Positions 9,295 through 17,502 of a stretch of 33,049 nt of DNA are shown here, piece after piece (position 1 is the first letter of the stretch; every line of letters begins with the position of its first letter). The stretch is from the NCBI GenBank assembly GCA_963820415.1, contig CAWFZT010000014.1, forward strand, positions 1-33,049. Reading direction: 5' to 3'. This stretch comes from CAWFZT01 sp963820415. Its GTDB lineage: Bacteria; Chloroflexota; Anaerolineae; Anaerolineales; Anaerolineaceae. The position numbers and the translations under genes are program-made. The notes below the pieces were generated by a model. The model had not been told where the DNA came from. It was given only the letters and a program-made list of their open reading frames with translations, and searched no databases.

Positions 9295-9336
9295 TTTGCG
9301 AATCAGGTGCTAGAATTAACCAGATTATTGTCTGCG

Positions 9337-9912
9337 ATGGGCAGGTTAGCGGTGAAATACCTGGCATTTAATAAACCTTACGGTGTTCTTTCGACTTTCA
9401 CTGACGCGGCGGGCAGACCGACGCTCAAAGATTATATCGATACCCCAGGGGTTTATTCGGCGGGCCGTTTGGACCGCGACAGCGAAGGGCTGCTGCTATT
9501 GAGTGATGATGGGGAATTTATCCATCTTCTAACTGATCCAAATTTTCACCTTCCTAAAACTTACCTGGTACAGGTGGAAGGCGTAGTCACAGCAGAGGCG
9601 TTGGCGAAGTTGGAGCGTGGGGTAGTCATCCAGGGTAGGAGTACACAGCGCGCCCAAGTGATGCAGGCGACTGAACCCGACCTGGCGCCGCGCGACAAGC
9701 CTATCACGCCGCATGGGCCGGTAAGCTGGCTGCGAATTGTCCTGCGGGAAGGTAAAAAGAGGCAAATCCGGCACATGACAGCCGCAGTAGGTCTTTTTAC
9801 GCTGCGTTTGTTGCGCGTAGCCATTGGGCCGTTGACTTTGGAAGACCTGGCGCCCGGACAGTGGCGTGAACTGGGTCAGGCTGAGATCGAGATGCTCAGG
9901 CGAAAAAAGTGA
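9337..9912 (+). CDS. 23S/16S rRNA pseudouridine synthase, RsuA/RluE family
   Basis: Isomerises a specific uridine of ribosomal RNA to pseudouridine. The protein starts directly with the catalytic domain (YLAFNKPYGVLSTF), with no N-terminal S4 domain, as in RluE. The family active-site motif GRLDRDSEGLLLLSDDG, with the catalytic Asp, is at about residues 46-62, and the C-terminal signature EGKKRQIRHM follows. About 191 aa from the ATG at 9337; a GTG at 9352 and a GTG at 9307 are other possible starts, and none has a strong ribosome site. Lack of the S4 domain and overall length favour RluE (23S U2457 in E. coli), but the target base cannot be read from the sequence. It converges with the sugar kinase gene, 15 bases apart. 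Confidence 0.85.
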   Translation: MGRLAVKYLAFNKPYGVLSTFTDAAGRPTLKDYIDTPGVYSAGRLDRDSEGLLLLSDDGEFIHLLTDPNFHLPKTYLVQVEGVVTAEALAKLERGVVIQGRSTQRAQVMQATEPDLAPRDKPITPHGPVSWLRIVLREGKKRQIRHMTAAVGLFTLRLLRVAIGPLTLEDLAPGQWRELGQAEIEMLRRKK

Positions 9913-9927
9913 GTGATAAGGTTTTTC

Positions 9928-11850
9928 TCAATTTTTGCGGTAGCTGATCAGCGTTTCCAGGTAATAATCAGGCAGGCCGATATCATACCTTGTGCCGTTC
10001 ATCACCAATCCCATAAACCCATCAACCTTACGCAGGCGGTCGAGGGCGCTGGTAAGCTGGAATTCACCGCGTTCACGGTAATTATTGCGGATATTTTCGC
10101 CCAGGTAATCGAAGATTTCAGGGCTTAGGATATACTGTCCGAAAACGGTGAGGAATTGATCGTCCGGTAGGCCAGGGATATGTAAATTATTGTGGGCATA
10201 TTCCAGGGTTGGCTTTTCGGCGAATTCAGTAATGTTCAGCAGAGCGTTTGGATCGATCCATACCCCCGACACCGTTCCAAAATTGGCGATTTTATCTTCG
10301 GGCGTCAGGCGCAGCCCTACCACGCTCTTGCCATGCTGCTGGTAGGCATCTACGAGCTGCTGAGCGCAGGAAATCTGGGTGGTAGAGCGATATATGTGAT
10401 CGCCAAGCATGAGCAAAAAAGGCTCGCTCCCCACGGCTTCACGGGCGGTGTAAACTGCGTGGCCAAATCCTTCCTGGGAGGTCTGGATGACGAAAGTAAT
10501 CCGCTGTCCAATATCCAGAATGCGCCGTGAGTATTCCTGAAAGTTGGATGGCAGCTTGTTATAGTTCTCGATAGATATTTGGGTGTTGAAGAAGCTGTGG
10601 AAATCGTGCAAGTCGTCTTTCTGGACGATAATAATGATCTCCTCAATGCCGGCTTGCAAAGCTTCTTCCACGATCAGCAGGATAGCTGGCTTGGCAATGC
10701 CATCATGGTCGATTACCGGGAAGAGCTCTTTCTTGGTCGCTTTACTGGCCGGGAACAGGCGGGCACCAAACCCGGCGGCGGGAATGACCGCTTTACGTAC
10801 TTTCGGCCCTGTATGCAGGATTAATTTCAAGCAGGGAAGCTTGAGATCGTTTTCGATAATTTGAAAGATAACTTCCTGGTCCTGGATACTTTTTGCCAGG
10901 ATTTGGGCTGCCCCATCCCCCTGGGAACCAACCCCTTTGGCGCCCCAGGCATGCGCTTCCAAAAGTGGGTAGCTGAGCAGTTTATGCAAAGCGGGGGCGG
11001 TCAATTCCTCAGGGCACACCGGAGATGCAAAACGATCGAAGAACTCCTGCGCCTTCACCATCAGCGAACCAAGGGACTGCCCGTCGCCATTTTGCAGGGC
11101 ATGGCCCGCTTCGAGGATGATCTGCTTGTTGATTGGGCCAAGCAGCTCCTGCACGCCATGCTCCAACTCATTTTCGGCCACCGGGTAGCACCGGTTCAAG
11201 CGGTTGAGGATTTCCAAGGTATTTTTCTGGGCCTGCAGGTCGACCAGGACAAAGTAAAGGTCTTCCTTAACGTTCAACTCGCGGGTTTCCAGTCGGTCGC
11301 CGTCGAATGTCATCAGGACCGGGCGGTCGCCAAAAGCGCATCCCTGATCCATGCGACCGCAGCGGGAGGGGGTGGTGATTTCACCCTGGTAGGCCAGCTC
11401 CATCTCTCCGCGCACGGTTAGCTTAAGATCATATACCCGGTTAAATGCCCGCGCTGCCAGGACACAGATGGCTGCGCTGGAAGAGAGACCTTTTTTAATG
11501 GGTAAATCGGTGTGGTAATTATTAATCATCAGGCCGCGTACGTGGTAATTGGTCAACGCCTGGTACGCCACCCCGGCGATATAACTCCAGAATCCACCCT
11601 TCTGGGCTTCTTCCAGCAGAGTCTCAGCTTCCATGGGTATTTCATAAGGTCCAACGAGTTTATCATCAGGGAGGGTAGAAGTTAATACCAGCGAGGTGGG
11701 GTGAGGCTCGACTTCTGCATAAATACCCTGGTTGGTGCCACAAATGATAGCATAACCTTTTTCGATCTCTGCATTGATACGCCTGTAACCACCTGCCCAA
11801 TCAGAATGCTCTCCTAGTAGGCAGACCCGGCCCGGAACAAATAGTTTCAT
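9928..11850 (-). CDS. Bifunctional GHMP sugar kinase / NTP-sugar-1-phosphate nucleotidyltransferase
   Basis: One 640-aa chain with two enzymes. Residues 1-350 are a GHMP kinase: motif 1 PGRVCLLGEHSDWAGG (6-20) as in galactokinase, the ATP loop KKGLSSSAA (119-127), GRMDQ (165-169), and motif 3 KGVGSQGDGA (305-314). Residues 353-640 are a GalU-like nucleotidyltransferase: PAAGFGARLFPASKATKKE (357-375), MLGDHIY with the metal Asp, and a late GEFQLTSALD segment. I infer that it phosphorylates a free sugar at C1 and then joins it to a nucleotide, a salvage route to an NDP-sugar. The domain order is the reverse of the known fucokinase/GDP-fucose pyrophosphorylase (FKP). The sugar is unknown; galactose or glucuronate would fit the relatives. 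The ATG at 11850 follows an AAGGA site and a good promoter. Confidence 0.82.
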   Translation of the reverse strand: MKLFVPGRVCLLGEHSDWAGGYRRINAEIEKGYAIICGTNQGIYAEVEPHPTSLVLTSTLPDDKLVGPYEIPMEAETLLEEAQKGGFWSYIAGVAYQALTNYHVRGLMINNYHTDLPIKKGLSSSAAICVLAARAFNRVYDLKLTVRGEMELAYQGEITTPSRCGRMDQGCAFGDRPVLMTFDGDRLETRELNVKEDLYFVLVDLQAQKNTLEILNRLNRCYPVAENELEHGVQELLGPINKQIILEAGHALQNGDGQSLGSLMVKAQEFFDRFASPVCPEELTAPALHKLLSYPLLEAHAWGAKGVGSQGDGAAQILAKSIQDQEVIFQIIENDLKLPCLKLILHTGPKVRKAVIPAAGFGARLFPASKATKKELFPVIDHDGIAKPAILLIVEEALQAGIEEIIIIVQKDDLHDFHSFFNTQISIENYNKLPSNFQEYSRRILDIGQRITFVIQTSQEGFGHAVYTAREAVGSEPFLLMLGDHIYRSTTQISCAQQLVDAYQQHGKSVVGLRLTPEDKIANFGTVSGVWIDPNALLNITEFAEKPTLEYAHNNLHIPGLPDDQFLTVFGQYILSPEIFDYLGENIRNNYRERGEFQLTSALDRLRKVDGFMGLVMNGTRYDIGLPDYYLETLISYRKN

Positions 11851-11886
11851 AAAAAAAATCCTTTTGGAAATTTGGTCAGTAGTGCA

Positions 11887-11915
11887 ATTCTAAAGTCATT
11901 ACCCTAAATTGGCAA
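11887..11915 (-). promoter_or_regulatory. Sigma-70 promoter for the kinase/nucleotidyltransferase gene
   Basis: On the minus strand the -35 is TTGCCA (11915-11910) and the -10 is TAGAAT (11892-11887), exactly 17 bases apart. Transcription would start near 11880, giving a leader of about 30 bases before the ATG at 11850. Confidence 0.65.
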
Positions 11916-11965
11916 CTGTTAAATCTAAAATCCTACCGTTCCGCACCAGGCACGGAGTTCTCCGG

Positions 11966-12024
11966 GAATAGCCGTGGTGAACTCCCAAAATCTGGGGACC
12001 TTCCACGGTAAATCCCAATGAACC
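11966..12024 (+). repeat. Dispersed palindromic repeat, copy B
   Basis: The simplest copy: outer arms CCGTGG (11972 on) and CCACGG near 12003-12008, inner arms TCCC and GGGGA around AAAATCT, then AAATCCCAATGAACC. A 9-base direct repeat ACCAGGCAC flanks it at 11945-11953 and 12022-12030. It sits between divergent genes, just upstream of the promoter of the baseplate-like operon. Confidence 0.75.
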
Positions 12025-12059
12025 AGGCACAGGTTGGATAGAAAACCTTCTAATTCATG

Positions 12060-12065
12060 TATAAT
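12060..12065 (+). promoter_or_regulatory. Candidate -10 box of the baseplate-J/ruvX/mltG operon
   Basis: A perfect TATAAT ends 14 bases before the ATG at 12080, so the mRNA leader would be only a few bases. No Shine-Dalgarno sequence is seen, which fits leaderless translation. A TTGGAT at 12034-12039 is 20 bases away, too far for a good -35. Confidence 0.4.
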
Positions 12066-12079
12066 CTACCTATCCGACC

Positions 12080-13576
12080 ATGAAAACATTCGTGATCAAG
12101 CTCGAAACTCATGATGATGCGATTTCAACCCGCGATAAAATGGCGTGGAGTAAAGCCGCGCGCATCTTGCTGGTCTGGCCCGATCATGGCAAAATTCTTA
12201 CAAATCGCCTGGATCTGGTGCAGCTCCAGCGTTTCAGCCAGCAGCTTGGGGCGCAATTGGCCCTGGTGACCCATAATATCGCCGTAGAAGACCAGGCTCG
12301 AGAGCTAGGAATTCCAGTTTTTCTAAATGTCGCGCGGGCGCAGCAGCTTCCCTGGCGTAGAGGGCGTTTGGGACGTAAATTAGCCAGGCGCCAGCCGGGA
12401 AAATCAGTGAATATCCATGCACTCAAGGAACAGGTAGAAAAGGCAGTGCGTATTCACCCCGAAAGCGTTTGGGTGCGCGCCCTGGCATTCCTGGCCGGCG
12501 TGATGGCGGTGATCTCTCTTGTAGGCTTGTTTTTGCCCGGCGCAAGAATCGTCATGAGACTGCCTGAACAGGAACAGAGCCTGTCCCTGGCGGTGTGGGC
12601 AAATCCAGCCATTACAACGCCGACCATTTCGGGGGGAGTTCCGGCGCATTTGTTAGCCATTGCTGTTGAAGGTCAGGACGAAATTGACAGCACTGGCAGC
12701 CTGACTATCCCCTCTCAGTATGCCTCAGGGATGGTACGATTTACCAATTTGACCGGGCAAGCGGTTAGCGTGCCTGTCGGATCAGTCGTCACCACCCTCT
12801 CAGATACACCAGTGCGTTTCGAGCTGACCAAATCGATTGAAGTCCCAGCCGGTCCGGGACAGGCGGTGGATGTTGAGGTAAAAGCAGTCCTGCCGGGGCA
12901 AGCCGGCAATGTAGCCGCTGGCCAGATCCAGGCAATCGAAGGGAGCCCCGGTCTCTCTCTTTCTGTAAGCAACTTCGAAAAGATGCAGGGTGGCAGCGAT
13001 TATGACGTCCCGATGCCCACCGACAGCGACTACCAGAAGCTTCGCCAGCGCCTGCGCCAAACGATGCAGAAGAACGCTCTGCAACAGTTACAGGGTATGA
13101 CCGATGAGAACAAACACCTGATCCTGGCCTCTTTGCAGGAGAAAAAAGTCATCAGCGAAAACCGCGATCCCCAGGAAGGCAGCCCGGCTGACCGTCTCCA
13201 GCTCTCGCTGCGGAGTGAATATAGCGTCTGGTACTTCACCGACGAGGATCTTCAGGTAGTTGCCAGAAACACACTGGACGCCAACCTCGCGCCGGATCAC
13301 GTGGTGGTGCCGGCAACGCTATTCATCTCATCAGTGAATGAGCCAGTTTTATCCGGGGACAGCGCCCGATGGGATATGCATGCCGTGCGTAGAATTCGGC
13401 CGGTCTGGTCTTCTGAAGCTGTCGCTGCGCTGGTCATGGGCCGAAAACCTGAGGAGGCAGAACGTCTTCTGCGTGAACGGTTTGGATTGCAAAGTCCGGC
13501 AGAAGTGGCGCTTTTACCTTCCTGGTGGCCTTATTTACCATTCCTTTCTTTTCGTATCCAGGTAGAGGCCCAGTGA
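12080..13576 (+). CDS. Membrane-anchored baseplate-J-like protein
   Basis: 498 aa. Residues 1-125 look like a cytoplasmic alpha/beta domain (KAARILLVWPDHGKIL, ALVTHN). A single membrane helix follows at about 133-153 (ALAFLAGVMAVISLVGLFL), then an exported beta-rich region of about 340 residues. The stretch IPSQYASGMVRFTNLTG with VPVGSVVTTL and VEVKAVLPGQAGNV resembles the phage baseplate J/gp47 fold, and Chloroflexota genomes annotate similar proteins that way. No tail-tube, sheath or other phage gene is nearby, so a contractile-tail role is unlikely; a cell-envelope role is my inference from its operon with mltG. It overlaps ruvX by one base (TGATG). Confidence 0.65.
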   Translation: MKTFVIKLETHDDAISTRDKMAWSKAARILLVWPDHGKILTNRLDLVQLQRFSQQLGAQLALVTHNIAVEDQARELGIPVFLNVARAQQLPWRRGRLGRKLARRQPGKSVNIHALKEQVEKAVRIHPESVWVRALAFLAGVMAVISLVGLFLPGARIVMRLPEQEQSLSLAVWANPAITTPTISGGVPAHLLAIAVEGQDEIDSTGSLTIPSQYASGMVRFTNLTGQAVSVPVGSVVTTLSDTPVRFELTKSIEVPAGPGQAVDVEVKAVLPGQAGNVAAGQIQAIEGSPGLSLSVSNFEKMQGGSDYDVPMPTDSDYQKLRQRLRQTMQKNALQQLQGMTDENKHLILASLQEKKVISENRDPQEGSPADRLQLSLRSEYSVWYFTDEDLQVVARNTLDANLAPDHVVVPATLFISSVNEPVLSGDSARWDMHAVRRIRPVWSSEAVAALVMGRKPEEAERLLRERFGLQSPAEVALLPSWWPYLPFLSFRIQVEAQ

Positions 13577-13992
13577 TGGTGGGACGCGTCCTGGCGATTG
13601 ACCCAGGAGAAAAGCGGATTGGGGTGGCGATCAGCGACCCGACCGGCACGATTGGCAACCCGCTGAAGGTAATCAAGCACGTCTCCAGGACACTCGACGC
13701 AGCCCTGATTGCCCTGGCGGCTGCCGAGCAACAGGCCAGGCTGATCGTAGTCGGTCAGGCGCTCGACCAGGAAGGGTTAGCCGGTGCGCGGGCGCGCAGC
13801 GCCATGCGTTTGGCGGAAGCCATTCGGCTCCAGACAGAAATCCCCGTCGAATTATGGGACGAATCGGGCAGCACACAAGAGGCCAGGGCTGCCAGGTTTT
13901 CCATGGGCGTTCACCGCCGTAAACGTAGCGGGCATCTGGACGAACTGGCTGCCACCGTAATACTTCAATCTTACCTGGATGCCCATGCATAG
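13576..13992 (+). CDS. ruvX: RuvX/YqgF-type putative Holliday junction resolvase, pre-16S rRNA nuclease
   Basis: 138 aa with the RNase H-like YqgF fold: the N-terminal RVLAIDPGEKRIGVAISD strand holds the first catalytic Asp, LIVVGQALDQEG follows, VELWDESGSTQEA holds the acidic cluster, and LDELAATVILQSYL closes the domain with the last Asp. In E. coli YqgF matures the 5' end of 16S rRNA; a role in recombination has also been proposed. The ATG at 13576 shares its A with the preceding TGA, and the end overlaps mltG by 8 to 14 bases. A ruvX-mltG pairing is common in bacteria, which supports both calls. Confidence 0.92.
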   Translation: MVGRVLAIDPGEKRIGVAISDPTGTIGNPLKVIKHVSRTLDAALIALAAAEQQARLIVVGQALDQEGLAGARARSAMRLAEAIRLQTEIPVELWDESGSTQEARAARFSMGVHRRKRSGHLDELAATVILQSYLDAHA

Positions 13993-15127
13993 GAGACGCA
14001 GTTCTATTTCTTCCTTCTTAATCCTGTTTATCCTGGCAGGCGTGGCTTGCCTTTTTGTCGGCGTATTCTATTGGGGGTTAAACAGCTTGTCGCGCCAGGC
14101 AGTGCAGACCTTTGGTTCGCCGGGAATCGGATTAAATTCAGTCGAGCAGATGACTTATTCGGCGAGACTTTTCATGAATGAGAAGAACCTGATGGAGCCG
14201 CTTGACTTGTCGGGTAAGGAGCAGCCCTTTGAGGTGGAAATGGGCGAGTCGGTTAATTCGATTGCTTTCCAACTCCAGGAACTGGGAATTATCCGCAACG
14301 CGGATGCTTTCCGCCTGTACCTTATCTATGCCGGCCTGGATAAAGGTATTCAGACCGGCAAATACCAGTTAAGCCCGGCGCTAAACGCCATTCAAATCGC
14401 CCGGACAATGCAAGATGCCACCCCCAGCGAGGTGACCTTCCAGATTCTCCCAGGTTGGCGCCTGGACGAAATTGCGGCTGCTCTTCCGACTTCTGGGTTG
14501 CAATTTTCGCCGGCAAGCTTTCTCAAGGCCGCTCGACGTCCTGACGCTTCGATCTTACCGGCGGGTTTTCCAAACCTGAAGTCGCTGGAGGGATTTATGT
14601 TACCAGGTGAATATCAACTGAAACGGGATATTCCATTGGAAGCGTTCCTGGTCACTGTGCTCCAGCAATTCGATGAACAGGTGCTGCAGGATATGCGGGA
14701 TGCGTATAAACAGCATGGGTTGAATTTGACTGAGGCAGTAGCCCTGGCATCTATGGTGCAGCGTGAAGCCATGGTAGAGGATGAACAACCGATCATCGCC
14801 TCGGTCTTCTATAACCGCCTGGCCGGGGGGATGAGGCTGGAAAGCGATCCAACCGTCCAATTTGCACTTGGCTATAACAAGAAACAGGCTTCCTGGTGGA
14901 CCAATCCTTTGAGCAGCGATGACCTACAAATTGATTCGCCGTATAATACATATCTGAATGGAGGATTGCCGCCTGGCCCGATCTGCAATCCGGGTATTTC
15001 TGCGCTACGGGCAGTGGCATATCCGGCTGAAACTCCTTATTATTACTTCCGGGCGCGCTGTGATGGTTCAGGGAAGCATTCGTTTGCCAAAACCTACCAA
15101 GAACACCTTCAGAACGCCTGCCCTTGA
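13979..15127 (+). CDS. mltG: Endolytic murein transglycosylase MltG
   Basis: Cuts newly made glycan strands of peptidoglycan and so sets their length. 382 aa: a basic start, one membrane helix at about residues 11-33 (SFLILFILAGVACLFVGVFY), a LysM-like region (VNSIAFQLQELGIIRN), then the YceG domain. The catalytic Glu is in the motif ASMVQREAM, and the family hallmarks SVFYNRL, LESDPTVQF, SPYNTYLNGGLPPGPICNPG and the closing HSFAKTYQEH are all present. The start is the ATG at 13979 or the one at 13985. Co-translation with ruvX is likely because the genes overlap. Confidence 0.93.
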   Translation: MPMHRRRSSISSFLILFILAGVACLFVGVFYWGLNSLSRQAVQTFGSPGIGLNSVEQMTYSARLFMNEKNLMEPLDLSGKEQPFEVEMGESVNSIAFQLQELGIIRNADAFRLYLIYAGLDKGIQTGKYQLSPALNAIQIARTMQDATPSEVTFQILPGWRLDEIAAALPTSGLQFSPASFLKAARRPDASILPAGFPNLKSLEGFMLPGEYQLKRDIPLEAFLVTVLQQFDEQVLQDMRDAYKQHGLNLTEAVALASMVQREAMVEDEQPIIASVFYNRLAGGMRLESDPTVQFALGYNKKQASWWTNPLSSDDLQIDSPYNTYLNGGLPPGPICNPGISALRAVAYPAETPYYYFRARCDGSGKHSFAKTYQEHLQNACP

Positions 15128-15180
15128 TCGGTGAAGGCTTTTCCAGTCAAAAGAGATTATTGTTTCTTAAGGAGGACACC

Positions 15181-15933
15181 ATGGAAGTTTTAGGAATAGA
15201 TATCGGCGGTTCAGGCATTAAAGGGGCGATAGTTAACGTTGATAACGGAGAATTTATCTCCGACCGCTACCGGCTTCCAACCCCACAGGGGGCAAAGCCC
15301 AAGGACGTCGCCAGAGTTTTTGCTTCACTGGTCCGGCATTTTGAATGCCAGGGATTGGTTGGGGTGGGTTTTCCTTCCGTGGTGCATCATGGCGTCATAT
15401 ATACCGCAGCCAACGTGGACCAGGATTGGATTGGCACGAATGCCAGAGAATTGTTCAGCGAAGCCACTGGCTGCGCGGTGCATGTCCTGAACGATGCGGA
15501 TGCCGCCGGGATTGCTGAGATGACCTTTGGGGTAGGAAAGGATTACAGTAAAGGTGTGGTACTCCTGCTGACGATTGGAACGGGGGTTGGATCGGCGATT
15601 TTCGTGGATGGCATCCTTCTGCCCAATACAGAATTCGGGCACTTGGAAATTCGTGGTAAGGACGCCGAATGGCGTTGCTCCGACGCCGCTCGTGAGAAGA
15701 AAAACTATTCCTGGACGGCCTGGGCAAAACGCTGGCAGGAATATCTGGACAGGATGGAAAAGTTAATCTCGCCGGACGTGATTATCATCGGTGGTGGAAT
15801 CAGCAAAGAAGCGGATAAGTTTCTGCCATTGATCAAGACCCGCGCTAAAATTTTAAATGCCGAACTGCTCAACCAGGCGGGTATTGTTGGGGCGGCTTTG
15901 TACGCAGCCAATAAGAGCCAGGCAATCGATTAG
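15181..15933 (+). CDS. ppgK: Polyphosphate glucokinase (ROK family)
   Basis: Phosphorylates glucose to glucose 6-phosphate using polyphosphate (and often ATP). 250 aa, the usual size. The phosphate-1 loop is GIDIGGSGIKGA, the sugar-binding segment NDADAAG, phosphate 2 TIGTGVGSA, and the PpgK-specific tail YSWTAWAKRWQEYL, IIIGGGISKEADKFLP is unmistakable. The ATG at 15181 has a GGAGG site 5 bases upstream, so the 19 codons open before it are probably not used. It follows mltG by 53 bases and may share its transcript. Use of polyphosphate fits an organism that runs on low-energy glycolysis; malQ a few kb away could feed it glucose. Confidence 0.93.
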   Translation: MEVLGIDIGGSGIKGAIVNVDNGEFISDRYRLPTPQGAKPKDVARVFASLVRHFECQGLVGVGFPSVVHHGVIYTAANVDQDWIGTNARELFSEATGCAVHVLNDADAAGIAEMTFGVGKDYSKGVVLLLTIGTGVGSAIFVDGILLPNTEFGHLEIRGKDAEWRCSDAAREKKNYSWTAWAKRWQEYLDRMEKLISPDVIIIGGGISKEADKFLPLIKTRAKILNAELLNQAGIVGAALYAANKSQAID

Positions 15934-15952
15934 CAGGTGTTAATGGTCCGCG

Positions 15953-17404
15953 TCAATTCCCCAGGATCATCCCGCCTTCGGTCAGGCGACGTAGATCCTG
16001 GAATACACCTTCAATCTCATCGACTGAGATGGGTTTCCCGTCCAGGAGGTTGAGGAGCAGGCCCTGGCGGGCTTTTTCCACGGCTACCTGGCGGATGGGC
16101 AGGTTTCTGAAAGCGGCTTCTTTGACCAGCTCGGCGCCGGCCCGGTAACCGATGAGCGGGTTGAGGGCGGTAATCAGGATGGAATTAAGCGAGAGCCAGT
16201 ACTCGGCTTTTTGGGGGTTGGCAGAGATCCCGGTCACACAGCGGCGGGTGAAAGCCTGGACCGCGCCAATCATCACATGCATCATACCAAACAAGGTGTG
16301 GGCGATGAGCGGCATCATCACGTTCAGCTCTAACTGGCCGGCCTGGGAGGCCATTGCCACGCTGATGTCGCAGCCGATGATGTAATACATGGCCATGTTC
16401 AGCATCTCCGGGATGACCGGGTTGATCTTCCCAGGCATGATGCTCGAACCCGGCTGAAGGGCTGGCAGGCGGATCTCATCCAACCCGGTTGCCGGGCCAG
16501 AAGCCAGCAAGCGCAGATCGTTGGCAATGCGTATTAGGGTCAATGCCAGGGTGCGCAGCGAGGCGGAAAAATCGGCCATGTCTGCCATTGATTGCATGGA
16601 TTCGAACAGGTTATCTGAGGAAAAAAGCGCCATTCCGGTCAGCTCTGACAGCCGGTTGACCATGCGCGGGTGGAACTGCGGGTGGGCGTTCAGGCCCGTC
16701 CCGACTGCCGTGCCACCAATCCCGAGACGGCGCAGGTTGTCCCCGGCCCTTTTGATCCGCTCCCCGTCCAGGCTGACAGCTTTGCCGTAAGCGCCGAATT
16801 CCTGCCCCAGGCGGATAGGGACAGCATCCTGCAAATGCGTACGTCCTGATTTTAAAATCCCATCGAATTCAACCGCTTTGTCCTGAAGGGCGGCTGCCAG
16901 GTCATGCACACTGTTCAGAAGCTCATCCAACCTCCACAGGCAACCCAGGCGGATGGCGGCAGGGATCACATCATTAGTAGACTGCGACATGTTGGCGTGA
17001 TCATTGGGATGGACGCGATATTCACCGACCCGGCCGCCCAGGAGTTGTGTGGCGCGGTTAGCAATCACTTCGTTGGCGTTCATGTTGTGGCTGGTGCCTG
17101 CCCCCGCTTGAAAAACATCCACGACGAACTGGTCGTCCCATTTACCCGCTGCAACCTCGCTGGCGGCCTGAATAATGCTGTCGGCGGTCGCTTTTTCAAG
17201 GAGAGCCAGCTCGCAGTTGACCTGGGCAGCCGCCTGCTTAATTACGCCGATTGACCAAATGAAAGCTCGCCACGGGCGCAGTCCCGAGATCGTAAAATTG
17301 TCCACCGCGCGCTGAGTCTGCGCTCCATACAAAGCGCCTATGGGCAGCTTAACCTCACCCATGGAATCGGTTTCGATACGAAAAGCGGTCGGTTGATTAT
17401 CCAA
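15953..17404 (-). CDS. Fumarase/aspartase superfamily lyase (aspartate ammonia-lyase or class II fumarate hydratase)
   Basis: 483 aa. The superfamily signature GSSIMPGKINPV and the SGRTHLQDAVPIRLGQEF and HPNDHANMSQSTNDVIP segments are intact, so it should be an active lyase yielding or using fumarate. Which substrate it takes is open. LQDAVPIRLGQEF and FQAGAGTSHNMNANEV are close to Bacillus-type aspartases, whereas HPNDH and the C-terminal TALNPLIGY are fumarase-like. I start it at the TTG at 17404 because GAGGTG lies 4-5 bases before it; no ATG exists nearby. A terminator separates it from the ferredoxin gene, so it probably has its own promoter or depends on read-through. It converges with ppgK. 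Confidence 0.8.
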   Translation of the reverse strand: MDNQPTAFRIETDSMGEVKLPIGALYGAQTQRAVDNFTISGLRPWRAFIWSIGVIKQAAAQVNCELALLEKATADSIIQAASEVAAGKWDDQFVVDVFQAGAGTSHNMNANEVIANRATQLLGGRVGEYRVHPNDHANMSQSTNDVIPAAIRLGCLWRLDELLNSVHDLAAALQDKAVEFDGILKSGRTHLQDAVPIRLGQEFGAYGKAVSLDGERIKRAGDNLRRLGIGGTAVGTGLNAHPQFHPRMVNRLSELTGMALFSSDNLFESMQSMADMADFSASLRTLALTLIRIANDLRLLASGPATGLDEIRLPALQPGSSIMPGKINPVIPEMLNMAMYYIIGCDISVAMASQAGQLELNVMMPLIAHTLFGMMHVMIGAVQAFTRRCVTGISANPQKAEYWLSLNSILITALNPLIGYRAGAELVKEAAFRNLPIRQVAVEKARQGLLLNLLDGKPISVDEIEGVFQDLRRLTEGGMILGN

Positions 17405-17455
17405 GATGCACCTCAACAGTTGTGGGGATCATTTTTGAAAGTTTTCTTAAAGGAA

Positions 17456-17483
17456 AAAGAGGAAGTCTGTTGACTTCCTCTTT
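17456..17483 (-). terminator. Rho-independent terminator after the ferredoxin gene
   Basis: A perfect 12-base stem (AAAGAGGAAGTC with GACTTCCTCTTT) around a 4-base loop. On the minus strand the stem end runs into a further TTTCC-rich stretch, as a terminator for the sod-ferredoxin transcript should. Confidence 0.8.
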
Positions 17484-17502
17484 ATCAGGTTTTGAAATAC
17501 GG

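Noticed and set aside
12080..13576. Remnant prophage or contractile tail system
   Set aside because: No other tail, capsid, integrase or lysis gene is present; neighbours are core cell-wall and RNA genes.
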